Made by a program: the position numbers and the translations under genes. A stretch of DNA of 35,028 nt from an uncultured bacterium (GTDB taxonomy: Bacteria > Bacillota > Clostridia > Lachnospirales > Lachnospiraceae): NCBI GenBank assembly GCA_948467735.1, contig CAOKFN010000051.1, forward strand, positions 1 through 35,028, in the 5' to 3' direction. How positions within the stretch are numbered: the stretch's first letter is position 1; the number at the start of each line of letters is the position of its first letter. A model generated the notes under the pieces. It did not search any database. It was not told the origin of the DNA and saw only the letters and a program-made list of their open reading frames with translations. Positions 21,718 to 28,741 of this stretch are shown here, one piece after another.

Positions 21718-23811
21718 AAACTTTTCTCGTCTAGCACTGTCTCCCAAGAAGGCTAGATAACGTTCATCATACATAAAATCTGCCAGCGACTCACTTATCA
21801 AAAAAGGTTCTCTCCATTTTAAACAGCAATTTTTATTTCTTTCTGTAACTGTTTCCGTATCTGGAGATGCAATTTCATAGGAATTCCAAGCTATCCGATA
21901 AAACATGCTTGCCAGACACCATATCTGAGGCCATTTCAAATAAGCCTGAATGGCCTCTTTATCCATCTCCAACGCCTTTTCAATATAACCCATATCCGCC
22001 AGAAGATTATCATATCCTCCCATCAAAATGCCATAACCCACATACATGATTCCGGTCCTGTCTTTTGTTTTTTCCAAAGAATGCAGCACCGTCTCGAACC
22101 ATTCTTTTGCCTTATCCAATTTCCCCAGCTTCCGGTAAAGCATCCCTATATTGCTGGCAATGATAATCTCCTCCCTCTGGAAAACCCAATACTCCATCTT
22201 TCTGCCCTTGGCATCGGGAACCGTATAATGCAGCGCCTTCAGCATCATGGCAAGGCATTCCTCCAGCTCATTCTCCTTTTTCCATTTCAGCAGTGCCTCC
22301 CAGAACAATAATTCCTGCTTTACCCTCGGATAACCTGCGTCCACCTTTCTGCGGAACCACTGCATCTCCTGCTCCGCCTCTTCCCATCTGCCAAACCCAA
22401 TCAGGGTGGAAATCCTCTGTCTTAATTCCAGAACCTCGGCGGAATCCGTTTCCACTATGGGCATCCCCCACCATCCATACCTTCCATACTGCTTCATCAG
22501 GCGCTGATAGTTTTGATAGGACGGCTTATGTATTCCTTTTTCTATCTTTACCAGCTGACCCTCTGTGATAATCTGGCCTTCCTCGTCATATATGGCTTTT
22601 GCCCGCGCCTTGCCCTCAAACATCCTCAGCATTTTCAGAACCATCCCGGCCTCTCTGGTATTGTCGGCGTCCATGTCCTGCCAGAGCCTGTATCCGGAAC
22701 ATCCCGCCGTCTCATAAATCTGCCGGAATGTGCTGCGAAACCCTTGCGCCTTTGCCAAATATTCCTCGACTTCCGCCTGCCGCCCGCTTTTCATGTTCGG
22801 ACTTCCCTCTGCCTGAGCATTCCTGTCATGTTTTCCGCCCGGACTTCCCTCTGCCTGCAAGCTTCTCCTGCTCAAAGCTTCCCGCTCATTCCCCAGCTTT
22901 ATTCTGTCAAAGAGATCCAGCAGCGGCATCAAATAGCAATGGCTTCCGTTTCTGCGCAGAAGCTCCAGCGCCTCCTTCCCCATCTCAAATGCGGCTTCCA
23001 TGTTACTTTCCGCCAGAGCCAGTTCCATTCCCAGCAGAGCCGCCTGCGGAATAATGCGCACCAGCATCCGCTCTTCCCATTTCTTTTCTTTGGGATATTC
23101 CCAGACGGACCCTTGCAGCGCCCATGCCTCTTCTCTCCTGCCGCATACCGCCAGCGCCGCTCCTGTCAGCAGAACCGCTTCCAGTTCCGCAGGCGCCAGC
23201 CAGAAATTTAACAGCTTCCGCTCCCAGCCCTCCGGAATGGTACAGGCGGCGGCCTTCCGGCACATTTCAAGGACTTCTTCCGCCTCGGCCGGATTTATTT
23301 TCCTTCTCTTTCTTATATCTGCCAGCCGCAGAATAATCTCCGCTTTCATTAGAAATTGTTCTTCCACATTGTCCCGCTTGGGGTACTTCCTCCGATATTC
23401 CCGCATTTTGCTTTCGGCCTCCGCGGGACTGCCCGGAACCAGCAGGCAGACGTCCTCCCGCAGACGCCATTTATCCAAATTCTCTGCCGATGTAACCGTC
23501 TCATAATAGCCCGTGTCAACACCCATTCGATGCATGAGGGTATCCCCTATGAGTTTCGTCCATCCGATTCTTCCCTGTTCCAAGTCCTCCAGCGCGGCTC
23601 TGCTCAGAATGCCCTGAGCCAGCTTTTCCTGCGGTATTTTCCTGTTTTTCCGCTCCCTGCCAAGCATACGATTGCACTCCATATTGTATTCCCGCGCAAA
23701 GTCCAGCTCGGCGGACGTCCGGCCTTCTATGTCTTTGTCCGGAAGATATTTCTCGCTTTGACCGATCAATTCCTCTTCGTATTTCTTTTCCTGTTCTTTT
23801 GTAGTATCCAT
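21700..23811 (-). CDS. HTH and TPR regulator, RRNPP-like
   Basis: 703 residues from the ATG with GAGGG seven bases upstream; a TTG ten codons earlier lacks a ribosome site. Residues 47-98 (RERKNRKIPQEKLAQGILSR then LEDLEQG and HRMGV) form a Xre-type HTH as in Rgg/PlcR-type regulators. The rest is helical, with TPR-like repeats towards the C-terminus such as DKAKEWFETVLHSLEKTKDR and YIEKALEMDKEAIQAYL. A second, half-HTH-like segment is at 414-445 (ITEGQLVKIEKGIHKPSYQN). Residues 319-346 contain a duplicated QAEGSP unit (42-bp direct repeat near 22798-22857). At 703 residues it is much larger than classical RRNPP proteins (about 280-420). It is convergent with the small secreted peptide gene and is its most likely receptor by layout. 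Confidence 0.75.
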   Translation of the reverse strand: MDTTKEQEKKYEEELIGQSEKYLPDKDIEGRTSAELDFAREYNMECNRMLGRERKNRKIPQEKLAQGILSRAALEDLEQGRIGWTKLIGDTLMHRMGVDTGYYETVTSAENLDKWRLREDVCLLVPGSPAEAESKMREYRRKYPKRDNVEEQFLMKAEIILRLADIRKRRKINPAEAEEVLEMCRKAAACTIPEGWERKLLNFWLAPAELEAVLLTGAALAVCGRREEAWALQGSVWEYPKEKKWEERMLVRIIPQAALLGMELALAESNMEAAFEMGKEALELLRRNGSHCYLMPLLDLFDRIKLGNEREALSRRSLQAEGSPGGKHDRNAQAEGSPNMKSGRQAEVEEYLAKAQGFRSTFRQIYETAGCSGYRLWQDMDADNTREAGMVLKMLRMFEGKARAKAIYDEEGQIITEGQLVKIEKGIHKPSYQNYQRLMKQYGRYGWWGMPIVETDSAEVLELRQRISTLIGFGRWEEAEQEMQWFRRKVDAGYPRVKQELLFWEALLKWKKENELEECLAMMLKALHYTVPDAKGRKMEYWVFQREEIIIASNIGMLYRKLGKLDKAKEWFETVLHSLEKTKDRTGIMYVGYGILMGGYDNLLADMGYIEKALEMDKEAIQAYLKWPQIWCLASMFYRIAWNSYEIASPDTETVTERNKNCCLKWREPFLISESLADFMYDERYLAFLGDSARREKFLFHYT

Positions 23812-24021
23812 ATTGTTTCCCTCATCGATACTATCGGACAAGCCATAAAAACATTCCTGTCATTTATCCTGTTGTTCAAGTCTGTCGCTTGTTCCTGTCG
23901 TTTTCACTTATTCATGTCGTTCATAATTGCCATTGATTCCCATCGTGCATAGCTGTATTTATTCTCGTCATTTGCGGCCGTCTAAACGGCGGCGTCCTCA
24001 TCCCATTCTTCCGCATACAGA

Positions 24022-24056
24022 TTTGGGAGGCACAGTACCGCACTGCGCCTCCCAAA
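24022..24056. repeat. Long hairpin between the regulator and sseB-like genes
   Basis: TTTGGGAGGC (24022-24031) and GCCTCCCAAA (24047-24056) pair perfectly, and the stem continues through CAGT/ACTG after one mismatch to a 5-base loop. No T-run follows on either strand. It lies downstream of the SseB-like gene on the minus strand and may stop or stabilise that transcript. The remainder of 23812-24146 shows several loosely repeated TTCCTGTCRTT motifs and no gene. Confidence 0.6.
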
Positions 24057-24146
24057 CCGAAGCCTGCTCCCCCTGCAAGGCATGGCGCATATTTCAGAGG
24101 AAGCATTTTCTAAATACGCCCTAAAATTCTCTTGCAAAAAATAATA

Positions 24147-24689
24147 TTAATTCTGCGGCATTCCCGGGCCGGGCATGGGCATCGTAAACTGCCCTGCCTG
24201 CCTTGCCGCCGCGGCCGCCTGCTGTGCCTGCGCCGTCTTTGCGGACAGGATTCCCGCCAGCATTTCCCTCGGCAGAATGATATTCGCCCCGTAAGGATTC
24301 ACTACCATCCCCAGCGCCGGGCAAATGCCGCCATTGGGCTCCCTGCGCAGTATCATGGCCGCATATTCCTCAATTTTCAGCGCAATCGGCGGCATTTTCT
24401 GATTTTTCTCCGCCCATTTGTCGTACTCTCCTTTATCTGTAAACGCCATAAAGAATTTCATGCCGTCGGCGGTGGAGAGCATGGGAAGCTGCACCTTGCA
24501 TTCCGGCGCGGGAACCAGCCTGCCCTCGGCGTCCTCCGTGGGCGGCGGGTCGAGAATCACGGGCGACATGAAATCCGCCTTGGTCAGCTCCTCCATAAAC
24601 ATGCTGCGATGCTCCGGCGTGTCCTCCGCCTGCATCAGCTCAATCGCCCCTGCCAGCATGGGATTGGATACAATTTTATTGAGTTCCAT
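24147..24689 (-). CDS. SseB-like protein
   Basis: 180 residues with GGGAGG seven bases before the ATG. The N-terminal two thirds fit the SseB N-terminal domain: LQMPML-like strand LPMLSTADGMKFFMAFTD, then EYDKWAE and later NPYGANIILPREMLAGIL. The C-terminus is Ala/Gln/Pro/Met-rich (AQAQQAAAAARQAG then MPMPGPGMPQ), probably disordered. SseB in enterobacteria affects serine sensitivity, but the domain in Firmicutes has no agreed role. No signal peptide is present, so it should be cytoplasmic. It follows two very small genes by 41 bases and may share their transcript. Confidence 0.8.
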   Translation of the reverse strand: MELNKIVSNPMLAGAIELMQAEDTPEHRSMFMEELTKADFMSPVILDPPPTEDAEGRLVPAPECKVQLPMLSTADGMKFFMAFTDKGEYDKWAEKNQKMPPIALKIEEYAAMILRREPNGGICPALGMVVNPYGANIILPREMLAGILSAKTAQAQQAAAAARQAGQFTMPMPGPGMPQN

Positions 24690-24730
24690 TATATTACCTC
24701 CCTGTTTTTTCTGTTATTTTTGTATTATTT

Positions 24731-24919
24731 TCATTCATTGCCGCACAAAACATGAACTTTCCCATTACGGTCTATCATTCTTAAGTTTCTTACAATATCC
24801 CCCTCCTCCGTCCACACAGGAATATATACTCCTGTATCCAAGAAAGCTGTAAGGTTATTTTTCAATGCAGCCACCTGCCTTTGCTGTGTAACGTCTAAAT
24901 TTAATGTAAACTGCCTCAT
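24731..24919 (-). CDS. Truncated retropepsin-like aspartyl protease domain
   Basis: 62 residues from an ATG overlapping the previous stop by one base (TGATG), with AGAGG upstream. The segment LKNNLTAFLDTGVYIPVWT contains DTG, the catalytic triplet of retropepsin-like proteases, in the position seen in small Firmicutes proteins of this type. Those are usually about twice as long; here the frame ends soon after with an unrelated-looking tail (RNGKVHVLCGNE), so the protease fold would be incomplete. It could be a degraded gene or a divergent short form. Tight coupling to the upstream 77-residue gene suggests a conserved pair. Confidence 0.5.
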   Translation of the reverse strand: MRQFTLNLDVTQQRQVAALKNNLTAFLDTGVYIPVWTEEGDIVRNLRMIDRNGKVHVLCGNE

Positions 24920-25152
24920 CACCACACCTCTGCCATCCCTAACTGAAATACATTGTCAGGTGTCGTATATCTCGCAATAATTTCTCCCTGCAGCATCTTT
25001 TGGGTCAGTTCTCCTTTGGATTTATCCGTATATTTCACAACTGCCGCCTTAACGGAAATGCCGTCGTTATCCACATATTCTACATCTGCCAGCCCAACCC
25101 AGCGATCAGGGTATTTCTCCTGAATTTCCTTCCAAGTCAGCCTCTCAGCCAT
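24919..25152 (-). CDS. Small hypothetical protein paired with the retropepsin-like gene
   Basis: 77 residues beginning MAERLTWKEIQEKYPDRWVG, with GGGGGC shortly upstream. The tail GEIIARYTTPDNVFQLGMAE is typical of a small conserved protein found next to retropepsin-like genes in Clostridia; no function is known to me. Its stop overlaps the start of the next gene by one base, so the pair is translationally coupled. No membrane segment or DNA-binding motif is visible. Confidence 0.65.
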   Translation of the reverse strand: MAERLTWKEIQEKYPDRWVGLADVEYVDNDGISVKAAVVKYTDKSKGELTQKMLQGEIIARYTTPDNVFQLGMAEVW

Positions 25153-25212
25153 ATATTGCCCCCTTATTCTTCTCCAACGCTGTCATACCGTCTCTGTCAA
25201 ATCCGCGCCGCC

Positions 25213-26067
25213 CTATATTCCCTGACAATGTGCTGTCAGATTTGCCCTGACCACCCGCCTCCGCCCTTGTGCAATATCCCACTCATGAATGCCCGTATCC
25301 CCGGTGCCAAAAAACAAGTCGCACTCCACCGGAAGGCGCAGAAAAGCCCGATACAGCTGGTTAATCATCCCCCCATGAGCAACCACGGCAACAGCCGGGA
25401 CGGCGGATGCATCTGGCGGCTGTTTTGTACTCGCGGCGTCGGAGGGCGCTTCCGGCGGCTGCTTGGCATCCCCGGCGTTGACAGGCGCATCTGGCGGCTG
25501 TTCGGCATCTCCGGCATTGGAGGACAGTTCCAACGGCCTCTTGGCATCTCCGACGTCAGAGGACAGTTCCAACGGCCTCTTGGTATCTCCGACGTCGGAG
25601 GACAGTTCCAACGGCTGCTTGGCATCTCCGGCGTTGGCAGACGCATCCGGCGGCTGTTCGGCATCCGCCAGAATTTTTGACAGCATATATTCGGCCCGAA
25701 AGCGGAATTCCAGCGCCGATTCCTGCTCATATACGGAAGCATGCATGGGCAGGTTATTTACCTCGGGATATTTTTCGGCGGCGGCTTTCCTCTCCATTCC
25801 GGCAATCAGGCCATTGTTAAATTCCATGAGCTTCTCTTCCGGGAAAAGCGCCGCTCCCGTTTCCCGCGCCAAATGCTCTGCGGTCTGATAGGCCCGTCTC
25901 AAGGTGCTGCAATAAATCGCCGTAATGTGATAATGCTCTCTTACATATTCCGCCATGGCCGCGGCCTGTCTGTGCCCCCGCGCCGTGAGCGGGAAATCGG
26001 CCCGCCCTTCATGGACGTCCATCAAATCCGCCTCCGATTCTCCATGGCGGATTACCAGCAGCCTCAT
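25213..26067 (-). CDS. Histidine phosphatase family protein with a repeat insert
   Basis: 284 residues. The N-terminal RHGESEAD is the phosphohistidine motif of the phosphoglycerate-mutase-like superfamily, and the later VAHGGMINQLYR carries the second catalytic His. STLRRAYQTAEHL is also characteristic. Between the two halves, about 90 residues of seven 13-residue units such as RPLELSSDVGDAK are inserted, a position inside the fold just before the second His. Without the insert the protein would be about 195 residues, the usual size. The start was chosen for GGAAGG nine bases upstream; an earlier ATG nine codons up lacks one. The substrate is unknown. It is upstream of the 77-residue gene, with 60 bases between. 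Confidence 0.88.
   Translation of the reverse strand: MRLLVIRHGESEADLMDVHEGRADFPLTARGHRQAAAMAEYVREHYHITAIYCSTLRRAYQTAEHLARETGAALFPEEKLMEFNNGLIAGMERKAAAEKYPEVNNLPMHASVYEQESALEFRFRAEYMLSKILADAEQPPDASANAGDAKQPLELSSDVGDTKRPLELSSDVGDAKRPLELSSNAGDAEQPPDAPVNAGDAKQPPEAPSDAASTKQPPDASAVPAVAVVAHGGMINQLYRAFLRLPVECDLFFGTGDTGIHEWDIAQGRRRVVRANLTAHCQGI
25402..25672 (-). repeat. 39-bp tandem repeat within the histidine phosphatase gene
   Basis: About seven units of 39 bp, each encoding 13 residues of the form (Q/R)P(P/L)(D/E)x(S/P)xxxGDAK. Central units differ by only a few bases; edge units are more diverged. Period and frame keep the phosphatase ORF open. Such repeats usually vary in copy number between strains. 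Confidence 0.9.
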
Positions 26068-26117
26068 GACAACCACCCTTCCTTTCTTTTCCATGTATCT
26101 TCCGGCTTGCCGCCGGA

Positions 26118-26167
26118 GGGTTGAATCCGCCCGCAGCCTATTTCTCTGGCAATCGCAGATTCAACCC
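26118..26167. repeat. 10-bp inverted repeat between hydratase and phosphatase genes
   Basis: GGGTTGAATC (26118-26127) and GATTCAACCC (26158-26167) are perfect inverted copies around 30 bases. A smaller GC-rich hairpin (CCGGC/GCCGG type) precedes it. Neither has a T-run, so termination of the hydratase transcript here is possible but not shown. Confidence 0.45.
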
Positions 26168-26202
26168 TGCCCGTGTTTCTTTTCTCCGGAAATCCCTCCG
26201 GT

Positions 26203-28515
26203 TCACACTCTGTTATAATTAATCAGGCATCCCTTTAAAATAATCTCGCTCTCCTCGTCGGTCAGCTCGCCCAGCCGGAGGGTAAAGGGCTTGAGGGAAT
26301 CCTTTCCCACCACATAAGCCCTAATCTCATCCCATGCCTCGTCCGTCTTGTCGGGTACTTTCCCCACCGCTTTTCTGATATCGGGAATGAACAAATAATC
26401 CAGATTCTTGAAGGGCAGTTCCCCCTCTTCAATCAGGAAGGGCAGCATTCCCCAGTTAATCAGATTGGAGCGGTAGCGTTTGGTGGCATATTCGTTGGCA
26501 ATATTTGCCCAGCCTCCCAGCACCTTCTGGCAGGAGGCCGCCTGTTCTCTGGCGGAGCCGTCCCCGGGCTTCACCGCGAAAATCGTGGAGCCGAAGCCGG
26601 TGTTGGAATGATCCGCGTCGGGGAACTGCTGTTTAATCACGCTCATCAAATCCTTCAGCACCGGAAGCACTTGGCAGGGATGTCCGCCCTCCATGCGGGC
26701 CTTTTCCGCCTTTTGAATTTCCTTTGCTCTGCCCACATACTCTGGGTCTTTGCGGCTTAAGGTAAATTCCGCCAGCCCCAGCGGATTGGAGCGGTAGGAG
26801 GAGGTTTCGCCAGAGGGAATCAGTTCGTCCGTGGTGGTCACGGGGTCATGAATCTCGCTGACCACCTGCAGCAGCAGATTATCGGGCAGCTCTCCCATGG
26901 CGGGCCAGTCCTTGATATTGGGGCCAAATTGAATCTCCACCTCCGGATCCGCAATTCCCTTGGAGTCAAAGACACGGTTGGCATAAATTTTGCTGTCAAA
27001 ATGATATTGATATTTTCCGATTTCCCCGTCGAATTCGGTGGCCGGGGTCAGGGCGCCTTGGTTTGCCGCGGTGGCCGCGATGGATCTCGCATCCATCAGG
27101 GCAACGGAGGAAATCTGGCCGTTCTGCAGCTTGCTTCCCTCTCTGTTGGGGAAGTTTCTGGTGGAATGCCTGATACTGAAGGCATTGTTGGCCGGCGTAT
27201 CCCCCGCCCCAAAGCAGGGGCCGCAGAACGCGGTTTTCATCACCGCCCCCGTCTCCAGAATCGCCGCCGCACAGCCGTTCTTTACCAGCTCCATATAGAT
27301 GGGCATGGAAGCCGGATAGACGCTTAAGGTAAAGCCGTCCCAGCCGATATATTTCCCTTTTAAGATGTCCGCGGCGGCGCAGATATTTTCAAAACCGCCT
27401 CCGGCGCATCCTGCAATGATGCCCTGATCCACCATCAATCTGCCGTTTTTCACCTTTTCTTTCAGATGAAGCTCGGCGGCGCCGTCCAGACTGACCTGTG
27501 CGCGTTTCTCCGTCTCGTCCAGAATGTCCATGAGATTCGCGTTCAGCTCCTCGATGGTAACGGTATTGCTGGGATGGAAGGGCATGGCGATCATGGGACG
27601 CACCTTGGACAGATCCACCTGAATCATTCCGTCGTAGTAAGCGGTCTCCCCGGGACGCAGGGATGCATAATCCTCCTTGCGGCCGTGAATCTCATAAAAT
27701 TCCTCAATTTTCTCATCCGTCTGCCAGATGGAGGACAGGCAGGTGGTTTCCGTCGTCATCACGTCTATTCCAATACGGAAATCCGCGCTTAGGGAGGACA
27801 CGCCCGGCCCCACGAACTCCATGACCTTATTTTTCACATATCCGTTTTTGAACACGGCCCCGATAATGGCCAGCGCCACATCCTGCGGGCCCACGCCCTT
27901 TTCGGGCTCGCCTGTGAGATAAACCCCCACCACGCCCGGCATGTTGATATCGTAGGTCTGATTCAGCAGCTGTTTCACCAGCTCCGGGCCGCCCTCGCCC
28001 ATGGCCATGGTGCCCAGCGCGCCGTAACGGGTATGGGAGTCGGAGCCTAAAATCATCCTGCCGCCCCCGGCCAGCATTTCCCTTGCGTATTGATGAATCA
28101 CCGCCTGATGAGGGGGCACATAGACGCCGCCGTAGCGCTTTGCGCAGGTCAGGCCAAACATATGGTCGTCCTCGTTGATGGTGCCGCCCACCGCGCACAG
28201 GGAATTGTGGCAGTTGGTAAGCACATAGGGCATGGGGAATTTTTCCAGCCCCGAAGCCCTTGCGGTCTGAATAATTCCCACGAAAGTAATGTCATGGCTG
28301 GTGAGCTTGTCAAACCTGATTTTCAGTTTTTTCATGCTGCCGGAGGTATTATGCTCTTTTAAAATGCCATAGGCAATGGTATTCTGGGCCGCCTCCTCCT
28401 TTGTAATCTTCTTTCCGGTTCTGTTCAGTATCGCCTGCTGCGCCTCCGGGGTATCGGAGATGATTTCCGTACCCTTTACCAGATAAGCGCCGCCTTCCAT
28501 TAATTGAATCATACT
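26203..28515 (-). CDS. Aconitase-family hydratase
   Basis: 770 residues from the ATG with AGGAGG six bases upstream; 19 further upstream codons in the frame are excluded because the ribosome site lies inside them. The protein follows the aconitase fold: GLTCAKRYGG, LGSDSHTRYGALG and TTETTCLSSIWQ in the first half, then CGPCFGAGDTPAN, where the CxxC supplies two of the [4Fe-4S] ligands and TTC probably the third. The C-terminal swivel domain is present (FAVKPGDGS, YRSNLINWGMLP). It resembles the YbhJ-type putative hydratases, not citrate-cycle aconitase, whose substrate is not established. The gene is preceded by a cluster of short palindromes and appears monocistronic. Confidence 0.9.
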   Translation of the reverse strand, partial: SMIQLMEGGAYLVKGTEIISDTPEAQQAILNRTGKKITKEEAAQNTIAYGILKEHNTSGSMKKLKIRFDKLTSHDITFVGIIQTARASGLEKFPMPYVLTNCHNSLCAVGGTINEDDHMFGLTCAKRYGGVYVPPHQAVIHQYAREMLAGGGRMILGSDSHTRYGALGTMAMGEGGPELVKQLLNQTYDINMPGVVGVYLTGEPEKGVGPQDVALAIIGAVFKNGYVKNKVMEFVGPGVSSLSADFRIGIDVMTTETTCLSSIWQTDEKIEEFYEIHGRKEDYASLRPGETAYYDGMIQVDLSKVRPMIAMPFHPSNTVTIEELNANLMDILDETEKRAQVSLDGAAELHLKEKVKNGRLMVDQGIIAGCAGGGFENICAAADILKGKYIGWDGFTLSVYPASMPIYMELVKNGCAAAILETGAVMKTAFCGPCFGAGDTPANNAFSIRHSTRNFPNREGSKLQNGQISSVALMDARSIAATAANQGALTPATEFDGEIGKYQYHFDSKIYANRVFDSKGIADPEVEIQFGPNIKDWPAMGELPDNLLLQVVSEIHDPVTTTDELIPSGETSSYRSNPLGLAEFTLSRKDPEYVGRAKEIQKAEKARMEGGHPCQVLPVLKDLMSVIKQQFPDADHSNTGFGSTIFAVKPGDGSAREQAASCQKVLGGWANIANEYATKRYRSNLINWGMLPFLIEEGELPFKNLDYLFIPDIRKAVGKVPDKTDEAWDEIRAYVVGKDSLKPFTLRLGELTDEESEIILKGCLINYNRV

Positions 28516-28536
28516 TGTCCTCCTATTTTTATTCCA

Positions 28537-28722
28537 GTTCCCGCTTGCGGGAACTTGTTCCGCTCTCTTCACTTCAGCGCCCCTAAGGGGAAGGAAATTT
28601 CATCTGCATAGGGCGCAGCTGGAATTTCCTTCCATGTGTCCTTGAGACACATTGCGCTTCCGTTTCGAGACTGTTTTTTATTCCAGTTCCCACTTGTGGG
28701 AACTTTTCCCGCTTGCGGGAAC
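28537..28722. repeat. Cluster of short palindromes upstream of the hydratase
   Basis: Three hairpins of one family, GTTCCCGC-TT-GCGGGAAC (28537-28554), GTTCCCAC-TT-GTGGGAAC (28686-28703) and TTCCCGC-TT-GCGGGAA (28706-28721), lie in a 226-base gap. The first two are preceded by the same TTTTTATTCCA and so look like a direct duplication. The second keeps its pairing through a compensatory base pair change. Between them a further pair GGAAGGAAATT/AATTTCCTTCC brackets 34 bases. This is either a REP-like repeat cluster or a regulatory leader. Confidence 0.75.
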
Positions 28723-28741
28723 TTGTTCCGGTTCCTACATT

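Noticed and set aside
21255..21737. 160-codon minus-strand frame over the peptide gene
   Set aside because: It is opposite the peptide gene with its strong ribosome site and promoter; its own sequence has no ribosome site and no recognisable domain.
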